This document shows, piece by piece, positions 37,701-47,034 of a stretch of DNA of 64,000 nt. The notes under the pieces are model-generated. The model saw only the letters and a list, made by a program, of their open reading frames with translations. It did not search any database and had not been told where the DNA came from. This DNA comes from Variovorax sp. UMC13. Its GTDB lineage: Bacteria > Pseudomonadota > Gammaproteobacteria > Burkholderiales > Burkholderiaceae_C. How positions within the stretch are numbered: position 1 is the first letter of the stretch; every line of letters starts with the position of its first letter. The stretch lies in contig NZ_LZZW01000015.1 in the NCBI RefSeq assembly GCF_014170375.1, forward strand, positions 172,330 through 236,329. The letters run 5' to 3'. The translations under genes were made by a program, and so were the position numbers.

Positions 37701-38912
37701 ATGAAAAAAACCTGCCTCCCTCGCCAGCGTTCGACCGTCCTCACCGCGCTGGCGACCGTGGCCGCACTTGGCTTGGGCATGGGTGCCGCAGCGCAGAACT
37801 ATCCCGTCACCTCCCAGCAGCGCGCCACGGCCCAGCAGGCCGCGCAGACCGGCGTGCCGCTCGGCGAACTGGCGCCCGGCGCGCCCGACGAATACACCGT
37901 CAAGTCCGGCGACACGCTCTGGGCCATCTCGCGGCTCTACCTGCGCAGCCCCTGGCGCTGGCCCGAGCTCTGGGGCATGAACCTCGACGACATCGCCAAC
38001 CCGCACCGGATCTACCCGGGCCAGGTGCTGTACCTCGACAAGAGCGGCGGCCGCGCGCGGCTGAGCACCCGGCGCGGCGCCGGCGGCAGCGGCGATGGCG
38101 GCACGATCAAGCTCTCGCCGCGCACCCGCTCCGAATCGCTGTCCGGCCTGGCCCTGCCCACCCTCAACCCCAGCCTGATCGAACCCTTCCTCAGCGAACC
38201 GATCGTGGTCGACGAAGGCACGCTGCTGGCCGCGCCGCGCATCGTCGCGGGCAACGACAGCCGCGTGCTGCTGGCGCGCGGCGACCGGGCCTATGCGCGT
38301 GGCGAGCCGAATGCGCCGCTGATCGACGCGGGCGGACCGCAGAAGACCTTCCGCGTGTTCCGCAACGCCACGCCGCTCAAGGACCCGGGCACCGGCGAGA
38401 TCCTGGGCTACGAGGCGCAGTACCTGGGCAAGGCCCTGCTGCAGCGCGGCGAGTCCGTGGCCCAGGTGCTGGAGGACGGCAAGGCGGTCTCGACCGTGGT
38501 GCCGGCCACCGTCGACATCGTGGCGGCCCGCGAGGAGATCCGCGCCGGCGACCGGCTGCTGCCCGAGCCGGCGCGCCAGCTGCTGAGCTACGTGCCGCGC
38601 GCACCCGCACAGCCCTTCAACGGCCGCATCGTCTCGGTCTACGGCAACGCGGTGCAGTTCGCGGCCCAGAACCAGGTGGTCGCGATCAACAAGGGCCTGC
38701 GCGACGGCATCGAGAACGGCCATGTGCTGGCCATCCTCAAGAACGGCGAGACCATCGTCGACCGCACCGGCGGCAGCAAGGAAACCCTCAAGCTGCCCAA
38801 CGAACGCATCGGCCTGCTGATGGTGTTCCGGCCCTTCGAGCGGGTCTCGTACGCGCTGGTGCTCGAGATCAACGACACGCCGCGCGTGGGCGACCTGCTG
38901 GTCAACCCCTGA
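37701..38912 (+). CDS. LysM-domain periplasmic protein
   Basis: A 403-residue exported protein. The signal peptide (TVLTALATVAALGLGMGAAAQ) is followed near residue 70 by one LysM domain (YTVKSGDTLWAISRLYLRSP, then WPELWGMNLDDIANPHRIYP), so it should bind peptidoglycan. The rest (VPLIEPFLSEPIVVDEGTLL-like region, VLLARGDRAYARGEPN, FNGRIVSVYGNAVQFAAQN) is conserved in beta-proteobacteria without known catalysis. It is always found, as here, next to dprA and divergent from def-fmt. No good ribosome site precedes ATG 37701, which follows CAATC. Confidence 0.9.
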   Translation: MKKTCLPRQRSTVLTALATVAALGLGMGAAAQNYPVTSQQRATAQQAAQTGVPLGELAPGAPDEYTVKSGDTLWAISRLYLRSPWRWPELWGMNLDDIANPHRIYPGQVLYLDKSGGRARLSTRRGAGGSGDGGTIKLSPRTRSESLSGLALPTLNPSLIEPFLSEPIVVDEGTLLAAPRIVAGNDSRVLLARGDRAYARGEPNAPLIDAGGPQKTFRVFRNATPLKDPGTGEILGYEAQYLGKALLQRGESVAQVLEDGKAVSTVVPATVDIVAAREEIRAGDRLLPEPARQLLSYVPRAPAQPFNGRIVSVYGNAVQFAAQNQVVAINKGLRDGIENGHVLAILKNGETIVDRTGGSKETLKLPNERIGLLMVFRPFERVSYALVLEINDTPRVGDLLVNP

Positions 38913-38933
38913 GGCCGGCGCGGGTTCGTCGAC

Positions 38934-40082
38934 GTGGAACGTGACGAACTCGCCGACTGGCTGCGGCTCGCGCTGACGCCGGGCATCGGCGACGGCACGG
39001 CGCGCCGGCTGCTCACCGCCTTCGGCTTGCCCGGGGCCGTGTTCACGCAACCGCCTGCGGCCCTGCGCGACGTCGTCACGCCGGCGCAGGCGGCCGCGCT
39101 GCAACGGCCGCCCGCGGATCTCGACGCACAGCACGCCAAGACCTGGGACTGGCTGCAGACCGTCGAGCCCGACGGCGCAGTGCGGCGACTGGTGACGCTG
39201 GGCGATCCGGGCTATCCCGCCGCCTTGCTCGAGACCGCCGATCCGCCGCTGATGCTCTACCTGCTGGGCGCCGCCGAATTCGACCTGACGCAGCTGGCAC
39301 GCAGCGTGGCCATCGTCGGCAGCCGCAACCCCACGCCGCAGGGCGAGCTCAATGCCCGGGCCTTCGCCCGCGCGCTGGGCGAGGCCGATGTCGTGGTGGT
39401 GTCGGGCCTGGCGCTGGGCGTCGACGGCGCGGCCCACCAGGGCGCGCTGGACGCGGTGGAGGCGGCCCAGCGCGGCCCCCGGCTCGCGACGGTGGCGGTG
39501 GTCGGCACCGGCCTCGACCGCGTCTACCCGGCCCGGCACCGCGCGCTGGCCCACCGCATCGCGTCGAATGGCCTGATCGTCAGCGAGTTCGCGCTCGGCA
39601 CGCCGCCGCTGCACCCGAACTTCCCCCGGCGCAACCGGATCATCGCCGGGCTCGCGCGCGGCACGCTGGTGATCGAGGCCGCGCTGCAGTCCGGCTCGCT
39701 GATCACCGCCCGGCTGGCGGTGGAGCAGGGCCGCGAGGTGTTCGCGATCCCCGGCTCGATCCATTCGCCGCAGTCGCGCGGCTGCCATGCGCTGATCCGC
39801 CAGGGCGCCAAGCTGGTCGAGTCGGTGCAGGACGTGCTCGAGGAGCTGCGTTTCGACAGTGCCGCCACGGCCACATCCCACGCGGATGCCGAAGAAACCC
39901 CGGACCACGCCGACCTCGCATTGCTGCAGGCGATCGGCTTCGATCCGGTCGGCCTCGACGCCCTGTGCGCGCGCACCGGCCATGGCGCCGCCGCGCTGCA
40001 GGGCCTGCTGCTGGAACTCGAACTCGAGGGGCGCGTGGCGCGCCTGCCGGGCGGGCTGTTCCAGCGCGTCGCGCAGGGCTGA
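38934..40082 (+). CDS. dprA: DNA-processing protein DprA
   Basis: Loads RecA on incoming single-stranded DNA during transformation; 382 residues from a GTG start 21 bp after the LysM gene. The Rossmann-like fold shows VAIVGSRNPTPQGELNARAF, VVVSGLALGVDGAAHQGAL, TVAVVGTGLDRVYPARHRAL, and NFPRRNRIIAGLARGTLVIE. A C-terminal winged helix (ADLALLQAIGFDPVGLDALC) matches the DprA_WH domain. Together with an upstream LysM gene and downstream smg it keeps the normal beta-proteobacterial order. Confidence 0.96.
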   Translation: MERDELADWLRLALTPGIGDGTARRLLTAFGLPGAVFTQPPAALRDVVTPAQAAALQRPPADLDAQHAKTWDWLQTVEPDGAVRRLVTLGDPGYPAALLETADPPLMLYLLGAAEFDLTQLARSVAIVGSRNPTPQGELNARAFARALGEADVVVVSGLALGVDGAAHQGALDAVEAAQRGPRLATVAVVGTGLDRVYPARHRALAHRIASNGLIVSEFALGTPPLHPNFPRRNRIIAGLARGTLVIEAALQSGSLITARLAVEQGREVFAIPGSIHSPQSRGCHALIRQGAKLVESVQDVLEELRFDSAATATSHADAEETPDHADLALLQAIGFDPVGLDALCARTGHGAAALQGLLLELELEGRVARLPGGLFQRVAQG

Positions 40083-40138
40083 GCCAGGGACGAAGAAACG
40101 GGCCCGCCGGCAGGCGGCGCGTGGGCTATATTGAGCCC

Positions 40139-40654
40139 ATGTTTGAAGTGCTTGTGTTCGTCTACGAAAACTACTGGCGCGGCAACGCGTGCCCCGAACC
40201 CGAGCAACTGGGCCGCAAGCTCAGCGCCCAGGGCTTCGAGGACGAGGAGATCCGCGCCGCACTGCAATGGCTCGACGAGCTGAGCTTCGCGACCCAGGGC
40301 GTCCCGCTGCAGCAGCAGGCCGATGCCTCGAGCGCGACGGTGCTGGCGCGCACGCCCGGCGAGGCGGCGCTGGCGCCGGCGGCCGATTCGATGCGCATCT
40401 ACTCCGCGGCCGAACAGGATCACCTGGGCGCGGAATGCCTGGGCTTCGTGCACTTCCTGGAAGCGGCCGGCGTGCTCAACGGCGGCCTGCGCGAGATCGT
40501 GATCGAGCGCGCCATGGCGACCGCGGGCCAGCCGGTGGCGCTCGACGAGCTCAAGATCATCGTGCTGATGGTGCACTGGAGCACCGGCATCGAACCCGAC
40601 GCCCTGGTGCTCGACGAGCTGTGCGACGGCCGCCGGGACCGCATCGCGCATTGA
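40139..40654 (+). CDS. smg: Smg family protein (DUF494)
   Basis: A 171-residue all-alpha protein starting MFEVLVFVYENYW, the hallmark of Smg, with ALQWLDELSFATQ and a C-terminal VLDELCDGR. Its function is unknown, but it follows dprA in many proteobacteria. There is no Shine-Dalgarno; a GGGCT-ATATTG-AGCCC hairpin (40123-40138) abuts the ATG. A 14-bp palindrome (40655-40668) lies at the shared end with the DUF1631 gene. Confidence 0.93.
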   Translation: MFEVLVFVYENYWRGNACPEPEQLGRKLSAQGFEDEEIRAALQWLDELSFATQGVPLQQQADASSATVLARTPGEAALAPAADSMRIYSAAEQDHLGAECLGFVHFLEAAGVLNGGLREIVIERAMATAGQPVALDELKIIVLMVHWSTGIEPDALVLDELCDGRRDRIAH

Positions 40655-40672
40655 GGCGCCGCGGCGCCGCCC

Positions 40673-43021
40673 TCAGTTGAGCAGGCGCTCGGGGTTCGCG
40701 TCCAGCTTGGCCAGCGCCTCGCGCGTGGCGCGCACGGTGAGCGTCTCTTCCTCGGCCGGCACCAGCAGGCCGGCCTGCAGGTAGGAGGCCAGCCGCCCGG
40801 CCTGGATCAGGAAGCTGCGGCCGTCGGCCGAGGCGAACAGATGCAGCTGCTTGCGCTCGCTGCGCCAGACGAACTGCACCTGGCTGGCCCGGTTGTTGTG
40901 GTCGAGCATGAACCAGTTGCCGACCTGGAGTTCGCGCGCCCACTGCAGCATGTCCTCGTCGATCTTCGCGCCGCGGGTGTCGGGCACGACCTCGATCGAG
41001 GCGGCGTCCACGCCCAGCAGCAGCTCGATGCTGGCGGCATCCAGCGCCAGTTCGGCCGTGCCCTCGTCGCTCACGAAGTCCTCGAGGTTGGCCAGCCTGG
41101 AGGCCATGGCCTCGATCTTGGCCTGGGGAATGGCCTCGGTCTTCGACAGGAAGGCGTCGGACAGCGTCACGCCGATGGTCTTGATCTGCGCTTCCTGCGG
41201 CTCGCCCACGATGCCCAGCAGCGCCATGCCCGAGCGCAGCCGCTGCAGCAGCTTGGGCAGGTCCTGGATCACGCGGGTGCGGTCGTTGCGGTTGGGCTTG
41301 GCACTGGCGGCCCAGACCAGCTCGGAGGCCGCGCGCTTGAGCGTGACGGTCTGCTCGTCCTGCGCGCCGTACTTGAGCGCGGCGATGGCCAGCACCTCGG
41401 CCCAGATCTTGAACAGGAACTCGCGGATCTCCTCGCGCACCGGCATGTCGTTGAGCATCTTGCGCAACTCGATGGTGTACTGGATCGCCATCGTCTCCTT
41501 CTGCTCGACCTGCTGCGCCACGCTCATCACGCGCTGCGTGCTGTCGCTCTGCGTCAGGTACTTGTTGAGGAAGGCGACGAATTCGTCGAACACCAGCTTG
41601 AACACGCGCTGGCCGGTCTCGGGGTATTGCTCGATGACCTGCACCACGCGGCGGATCTCGCCCTCGAGCGCGCTGCCGGAGATGGCGGCGGCGTCGAAGC
41701 CCATCACCACCGAGCCCATGCGGTCGATCAGCATGCGCGCCGGATGCTGCAGGGTGCCGAAGAACTCCGGCTCGGCGATCGCCACGCGCAGCACCGGCAT
41801 CTGCAGGCGCGCGAACCAGACGCGGGCCGAGAAGGGGATGCGCTCCTCGGCCAGGATGGCCTGGAACATCAGCGCGACGATCTCCACCGTGGCCTTGTCG
41901 GCGGTGGTCGGCGCCCGGCGCTTGAGATCGGTGGCGCGCCGGCGCAGCTCGGCCGCGCTGTGCTGCAGGGCCGCGACCTCGTCGCCGACCACGTACTGCG
42001 ACGAGGCCAGCTGGTAGGCCGCGCCGGCATCGGAGATCGCCGCGGCAAAGCCGCCCGGCATGCCGGCGCCGGGGCCCGCGCCGCCGCGCGGGAGTCCGCC
42101 TTCACCGGTGCCGCCGGCACCGCGAGGGGCCATGTCGCCGCCGATGCGCGCCGTGACGAAGCGCTTGAGGTTGAGCAGCACGCCCTGGGCGCGCTGGCGC
42201 GCCATGGACAGCGGGGAGCCACCGGTCGCGACCAGGGTGTCGCCCGCCATGCCCATGGCATGCATGGCGCCCATTGCACCGGCCTGGAAGCCCATGCTCT
42301 CCGGCGCCATCGGCCGCCCCGCGCCGGAGGGGGCGTTGCCGCCGCCCAGGGGCATCACGCCGGAATGGCCGGAAGCGGTGCGGCGCACGAAGCTCTTAAG
42401 GTCGATCTCCGGCATCACGCCCTGCTGGACCAGGTGCCTGTTCGCATCGGCATAGGCCTTGGCGGTGGCCTCGAGCACGCCGCGCTCGATCACGTCCTGC
42501 ACGCGGGTCCAGAGCACGCGCGAGAGCCCCACGGCCAGCCACTGTTCGACCATGGTGCGGGCCAGGGCCTCGGGCTTGAGCACGTCCTTGGCGCCGAGCT
42601 CTTCGGTGCCCTCCAGGTGCTGGATGCGCAGGCGCAGGTCGTTGATCTCGAAATTGGACTTGCCCTGCACCGCCTGGCCCAGCCGGGACGAGAGGATCTG
42701 GGTCTCGACCACGTCGTCGTCCATCAGCGCCAGGTTCGACAGCGAATGGGTGTCCACGCCGACGGCCGTGACCTCCTGCGCCTTGCGCCAGGCCTCCTGG
42801 GTCTGGGCCACCCAGCGGCCGCCCAGCGACTGGAAGGCCAGGAAGTCGTCGCGCCAGTCCTGCATGTCGCGCGCATTGCCCATCTGGGCCGCCGAGGCCG
42901 AGAGCCGGTCGCGGATCGCCTGCGCCAGGGGCTCGATCAGCGCCTGCGTCGCCGCGATGAAGCGCTGTCGCGTCTCGCGTGCGAGTTGCTGGGACAGGAC
43001 CTGGGGACGCGCGGTGCTCAT
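40673..43021 (-). CDS. DUF1631 family protein with PilZ-like tail
   Basis: A 782-residue cytoplasmic protein of DUF1631: start QVLSQQLARETRQRFIAATQ, FLKVFDEFVAFLNKYLTQSD-like middle, and ETMAIQYTIELRKMLNDMPV. A low-complexity Gly/Pro/Met-rich linker covers residues about 230-330 (for example AGAMGAMHAMGMAGD). The last 100 residues (LQVGNWFMLDHNNRASQVQF, then FASADGRSFLIQAGRLASYL) look like a PilZ-type beta-barrel, which would allow c-di-GMP control, but I do not see a full RxxxR motif. It is a single gene convergent with smg. Confidence 0.85.
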   Translation of the reverse strand: MSTARPQVLSQQLARETRQRFIAATQALIEPLAQAIRDRLSASAAQMGNARDMQDWRDDFLAFQSLGGRWVAQTQEAWRKAQEVTAVGVDTHSLSNLALMDDDVVETQILSSRLGQAVQGKSNFEINDLRLRIQHLEGTEELGAKDVLKPEALARTMVEQWLAVGLSRVLWTRVQDVIERGVLEATAKAYADANRHLVQQGVMPEIDLKSFVRRTASGHSGVMPLGGGNAPSGAGRPMAPESMGFQAGAMGAMHAMGMAGDTLVATGGSPLSMARQRAQGVLLNLKRFVTARIGGDMAPRGAGGTGEGGLPRGGAGPGAGMPGGFAAAISDAGAAYQLASSQYVVGDEVAALQHSAAELRRRATDLKRRAPTTADKATVEIVALMFQAILAEERIPFSARVWFARLQMPVLRVAIAEPEFFGTLQHPARMLIDRMGSVVMGFDAAAISGSALEGEIRRVVQVIEQYPETGQRVFKLVFDEFVAFLNKYLTQSDSTQRVMSVAQQVEQKETMAIQYTIELRKMLNDMPVREEIREFLFKIWAEVLAIAALKYGAQDEQTVTLKRAASELVWAASAKPNRNDRTRVIQDLPKLLQRLRSGMALLGIVGEPQEAQIKTIGVTLSDAFLSKTEAIPQAKIEAMASRLANLEDFVSDEGTAELALDAASIELLLGVDAASIEVVPDTRGAKIDEDMLQWARELQVGNWFMLDHNNRASQVQFVWRSERKQLHLFASADGRSFLIQAGRLASYLQAGLLVPAEEETLTVRATREALAKLDANPERLLN

Positions 43022-43157
43022 GGGAGGGTTTCAGGACGGCGGAAGAACATCATCGGACCCTGCGAGCTTGCCCGGGTCGGGGCGGACGCACAAGGGCATC
43101 CGATGCTCCCCAACCCGAAGCCGCCGGGTCCTGCATCATGTCATCGGGCCCGAAGGC

Positions 43158-44111
43158 TCACACCGTGGCGCCGGCATTCGGATCGTCCGGATCGCCTTCG
43201 TGCTTGACGGGGGTCTTGACCAGGTCTTCGCGCTTGATGCCCAGCCACATGGCGATGGCCGCGGCCACGAAACACGAGGAGTAGATGCCGAAGCAGATGC
43301 CGATGGTCAGCGCCAGCGCGAAGTAGTGCAGCGTCGGGCCGCCGAAGAAGAACATCGAGAGCACCACCAGCTGCGTCGAGCCGTGGGTGATGATGGTCCG
43401 GCTGATGGTCGAGGTGATCGCGTTGTCGATGGTCTCGACCGTGCTCAGCTTGCGGTAGCGCCGGAAGTTCTCGCGGATCCGGTCGAAGATCACGACCGAT
43501 TCGTTGACCGAGTAGCCCAGCACCGCCAGCACCGCCGCCAGCACCGCCAGCGAGAATTCCCACTGGAAGAAGGCGAAGAAGCCCAGGATGATCACCACGT
43601 CGTGCAGGTTGGCCAGCACGGTCGACAGCGCGAACTTCCACTCGAAGCGGAAGGCCAGGTAGATCATGATGCCGATCACCACCATGCCCAGCGCCTTGAG
43701 GCCGTTGGTGGTGAGTTCCTCGCCGACCTGCGGGCCGACGAACTCGTTGCCGCGCAGGGTGGCGGTCGGCTCGACCGCCTTGAGCGCCTCCATCACCTGG
43801 GCGCTCTGCTGCGCCGAAGTCTGGCCCTTCTGCACCGGCAGGCGGATCTGCACGTCGCGCGAGGTGCCGTAGTTCTGCACCTGCACGTCGGCATAGCCCA
43901 GCTTGCCGATGGTGTCGCGGACCTTGCCGACGTCGACCGACTGCTGGTAGGCGACCTCCATCACGGTGCCGCCGGTGAATTCCACCGACAGGTGCAGCCC
44001 GCGGTGGAACAGGAAGAACACCGCCAGCAGGAAGGTCGCGATGGAAATCAGGTTCAGCACCTTGGCATGGCGCATGAACGGGATGGTCTTGTGGATGCGG
44101 AAGAACTCCAT
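43158..44111 (-). CDS. secF: Protein translocase subunit SecF
   Basis: Inner-membrane partner of SecD that uses the proton gradient to complete protein export; 317 residues and six helices. It has FHRGLHLSVEFTGGTVMEVA, LAVLGYSVNESVVIFDRIRE and STISRTIITHGSTQLVVLSM. A Lys/Asp-rich end (VKHEGDPDDPN) follows the last helix. It lies 12 bp after secD. Confidence 0.97.
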   Translation of the reverse strand: MEFFRIHKTIPFMRHAKVLNLISIATFLLAVFFLFHRGLHLSVEFTGGTVMEVAYQQSVDVGKVRDTIGKLGYADVQVQNYGTSRDVQIRLPVQKGQTSAQQSAQVMEALKAVEPTATLRGNEFVGPQVGEELTTNGLKALGMVVIGIMIYLAFRFEWKFALSTVLANLHDVVIILGFFAFFQWEFSLAVLAAVLAVLGYSVNESVVIFDRIRENFRRYRKLSTVETIDNAITSTISRTIITHGSTQLVVLSMFFFGGPTLHYFALALTIGICFGIYSSCFVAAAIAMWLGIKREDLVKTPVKHEGDPDDPNAGATV

Positions 44112-44123
44112 GGCATCGATCCT

Positions 44124-46007
44124 TTAGTTGGCTTCGGCCGGGGTCGTGCCGTCGGTCTTCGGGCGCCAGACGGTGCCGATCGAGACGCTCTTGAGCTTCT
44201 TCTTGCCGCCGTACCAGAAGTTCACCAGGCCGCGCGAGAAGAACACGGCCGAGAACATCGAGGTGACGATGCCGATGCAGTGCACCACCGCGAAGCCGCG
44301 CACCGGGCCCGAGCCGAAGGCCAGCAGCGCGATGCCCGCGATCAGCGTGGTCACGTTGGAGTCCAGGATGGTGCCCCAGGCGCGGTCGTAGCCGGCGTGG
44401 ATCGCGGCCTGCGGCGAGGCGCCGGCGCGCAGTTCCTCGCGGATGCGCTCGTTGATCAGCACGTTGGAGTCGATCGCCACGCCGATGGCCAGCGCCATGG
44501 CGGCGATGCCCGGCAGCGTGAGCGTGGCCTGCAGCATCGACAGGATCGAGATCAGCAGCAGCAGGTTGACCGCCAGCGCGATCGACGAAAACACGCCGAA
44601 CAGCGCGTAGTACAGGCACATGAAGACCATGATGGCGATGAAGCCGTACATCACGCTCTTGAAGCCCTTGTCGATGTTGTCGGCGCCCAGGCTGGGGCCG
44701 ATGGTGCGTTCCTGGATGATCTCCATGGGCGCAGCCAGCGAGCCGGCGCGCAGCAGCAGCGCGAGGTCGTTGGCCTCGACCACGTTCATCGAGCCGGAGA
44801 TCTGGAAGCGGTTGCCCAGCTCGCCGTTGATCGACGGGGCGGTGAGCACTTCGCCCTTGCCCTTCTCGAAGATCAGCATCGCCATGCGCTTGCGGTAGTT
44901 GTCGCGGCTCACGTCGCGCATGATCCGGCCGCCCTTGGCGTCCATCGTCAGGTCGACCTTGGGCTGCTGCGTCTGCGAGTCGAAGCCGGGCTGGGCGTCG
45001 GTCAGGTTCTCGCCGGTGACCAGCACCTGCTTCTTGACGATGACAGGGCGGCCTTCACGGTCGAGGAAGCGCTCGGAGCCGAAGGGCACCGGGCCGGTGC
45101 CGAGTTCGGCGGCGCGGCCTTCGGTCGACTCGTCGACCATGCGCATCTCGAGCGTCGCGGTGCGGCCCAGGATGTCCTTGGCCTTGGCCGTGTCCTGCAC
45201 GCCCGGCAGCTGGACCACGATGCGGTCCAGGCCCTGCTGCTGGATCACCGGCTCGGCCACGCCGAGTTCGTTGATCCGGTTGTGCAGCGTGGTGATGTTC
45301 TGCTTGAGCGCCGCGTCCTGCAGCCGGCGCGCGGCCTCGGGCTTGATGGAGGCGGTGAGCTTCCACTCGGCGCCGTCCTGGCTGTCGACCGTCGAGAGGT
45401 CGGCGAACTGGTCCTGCACCAGGCGCTTGGCCGCCTCGAGGCTGGCAGCGTCGCGGAAACGCACTTCGACCGACTGGCCGTTGCGGCTGACCGCGCTGCC
45501 GCGGATGCCCTTGTCGCGCAGGGCGGTGCGCAGGTCGCCGGCGAAGGACTCGGCCTTCTTGTCGATCGCGCCCTTCATGTCGACCTGCAGCAGGAAGTCG
45601 ACGCCGCCGCGCAGGTCGAGGCCCAGGTACATCGGGAAGGCGTGCAGCGCGGTGAGCCAGGTCGGCGAGCGCGAGACCAGGTTCAGCGCGACCACATAGG
45701 ACGGATCGGCCGGATCGGGCACCAGCGCGCGCTGGAGCACGTCACGTGCCTTGAGCTGGTCGTCGGTGCTGAGGAAACGGGCGCGCACCGAGGTGGCGTC
45801 CAGCGTCAGCACGTCGGGTGTGAGCCCGCCGGCCTGGAGGGCCTCGGTCACGCGGGTCTGCGTGGCCGCGTCGACCTTGACGGTGGCCTTGGCGGCAGAC
45901 ACCTGCACGGCCGGCGCCTCGCCGAAGAAATTGGGCAGGGCGTAGATCAGCCCCACCAGCAGCACGACCACCAGGATCGCGTACTTCCAGACCGGGTAAC
46001 GGTTCAT
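44124..46007 (-). CDS. secD: Protein translocase subunit SecD
   Basis: Large RND-fold subunit, 627 residues, with a single N-terminal helix, the periplasmic domain (FPMYLGLDLRGGVDFLLQVD), and five C-terminal helices with LTLPGIAAMALAIGVAIDSN and NVLINERIREELRAGASPQA. A GGHQ-like strand-pair region (VVQLPGVQDTAKAKDILGRT) is also clear. It is 94 bp after yajC and 12 bp before secF, the usual yajC-secD-secF set. Confidence 0.97.
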   Translation of the reverse strand: MNRYPVWKYAILVVVLLVGLIYALPNFFGEAPAVQVSAAKATVKVDAATQTRVTEALQAGGLTPDVLTLDATSVRARFLSTDDQLKARDVLQRALVPDPADPSYVVALNLVSRSPTWLTALHAFPMYLGLDLRGGVDFLLQVDMKGAIDKKAESFAGDLRTALRDKGIRGSAVSRNGQSVEVRFRDAASLEAAKRLVQDQFADLSTVDSQDGAEWKLTASIKPEAARRLQDAALKQNITTLHNRINELGVAEPVIQQQGLDRIVVQLPGVQDTAKAKDILGRTATLEMRMVDESTEGRAAELGTGPVPFGSERFLDREGRPVIVKKQVLVTGENLTDAQPGFDSQTQQPKVDLTMDAKGGRIMRDVSRDNYRKRMAMLIFEKGKGEVLTAPSINGELGNRFQISGSMNVVEANDLALLLRAGSLAAPMEIIQERTIGPSLGADNIDKGFKSVMYGFIAIMVFMCLYYALFGVFSSIALAVNLLLLISILSMLQATLTLPGIAAMALAIGVAIDSNVLINERIREELRAGASPQAAIHAGYDRAWGTILDSNVTTLIAGIALLAFGSGPVRGFAVVHCIGIVTSMFSAVFFSRGLVNFWYGGKKKLKSVSIGTVWRPKTDGTTPAEAN

Positions 46008-46101
46008 ATGAGAAGAAATTCAGCGTTGGGCGTTGCGCGCGAACCGGACGGGCCGGAGAGAGGGGAGCACCGCTCGGCGGGCGATCGGTGCCCGGCCCCG
46101 A

Positions 46102-46431
46102 TTACTTGATCGCGCCCTTGGGCAGCACCTGGACCACCGCCGAGCGCTGGACCTTGATCTCGACGCCGTTGGCGATCTCGAGGCCGAGGTACTGCTCGCC
46201 GAGCGAGGTGATGCGGCCGAGCACGCCGCCCGCGGTGGCGACTTCGTCGCCCTTGGCCAGCGCCTCGATCATGGCGCGGGCTTCCTTCTGACGCTTCATC
46301 TGGGGCCGGATCATGACGAAATACAGCACCACGAACATCAGCACCAACGGCAGCATGCTGCCGAGCGATGACAACATGTCGCCGCCCGCGGCTGCGGGTG
46401 CGGTCTGGGCGAAAGCAGAGGAAATGAACAA
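46102..46431 (-). CDS. yajC: Preprotein translocase subunit YajC
   Basis: A 109-residue SecDF-associated protein with a single helix (LPLVLMFVVLYFVMIRPQMK) and the conserved cytoplasmic part (ALAKGDEVATAGGVLGRITS). It starts the yajC-secD-secF operon. The genes tgt and queA, commonly upstream, are not there; a 600-bp gap precedes instead. Confidence 0.95.
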   Translation of the reverse strand: MFISSAFAQTAPAAAGGDMLSSLGSMLPLVLMFVVLYFVMIRPQMKRQKEARAMIEALAKGDEVATAGGVLGRITSLGEQYLGLEIANGVEIKVQRSAVVQVLPKGAIK

Positions 46432-47034
46432 GAGAGTCTCCAGCAGAAGAGCGGGTGGGAGCGCGCCGCGGGGGCGGCGCTGCCGTGGCCGCGGATTGCG
46501 GCCATGGGGCGCGGCAGGGGCCGCGCAGCACCCGGCATTGTATTCGGCGCGCCGGCCCGAGGGGTCGCGCGTTATCCGGCGCGGGATCGGGGTCTTGGCG
46601 GGGGCGCGCGCGGCCGGCGGCCCCGCGGGACACAGCCCGCGGCGTACGGCCTAGAAGGGGGAAATACAAAAATGTTGCGAGGCGCCCCGACGCGAAGGAG
46701 GAGGGAGGGAGGAGGAGGAGGGTCGCCCCGGGATTTCAGTCCAGGCAGATGCCTGGAAGGCCTCGCAACATAAAAACATTTGTCATCGTTCGATCACGAT
46801 GCGATGGATTTATGAGCGGGCCGGCGGGGGCCCGGTTCCCCGTGCCAGGGCCCCAGATTGTCACCAAATGCATCCGCAAGGCAGCGCCACGTCCGACCCT
46901 GCAACGCGGAGGGTGGATGCGCGTGCCGGGCGCCAAAGCCGCTTAGGCTGGCGGCACCCGCCGCGGCAAGCCGCCCGCGCGGATCGCGGCCCTCCCTCCG
47001 CCACCTAGAATCCGCCGGCCCACGAAGGACGCAC
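46432..47034. other. Long gene-free region between yajC and the ferritin-like gene
   Basis: About 600 bp without a credible coding gene. It carries a 100-bp element with 12-bp terminal inverted repeats (46672-46771), a purine tract with five or more G-runs (46696-46722), and a 7-bp-stem hairpin CCAGGCA-GA-TGCCTGG (46741-46756). Promoters for the divergent yajC and ferritin-like genes must also be here. The short open frames on either strand show no protein-like character. Confidence 0.7.
46672..46771. repeat. 100-bp element with 12-bp terminal inverted repeats
   Basis: ATGTTGCGAGGC (46672-46683) and its exact complement GCCTCGCAACAT (46760-46771) bound a segment of exactly 100 bp. Runs of A flank it on both sides. 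Inside are a G-rich purine tract and a small hairpin. It could be a mini inverted-repeat element, or a folded RNA. Confidence 0.6.

Noticed and set aside
46504..46773. Short open frames in the yajC/ferritin-like gap
   Set aside because: Low-complexity Gly/Arg products, no ribosome site, and they cross the inverted-repeat element.
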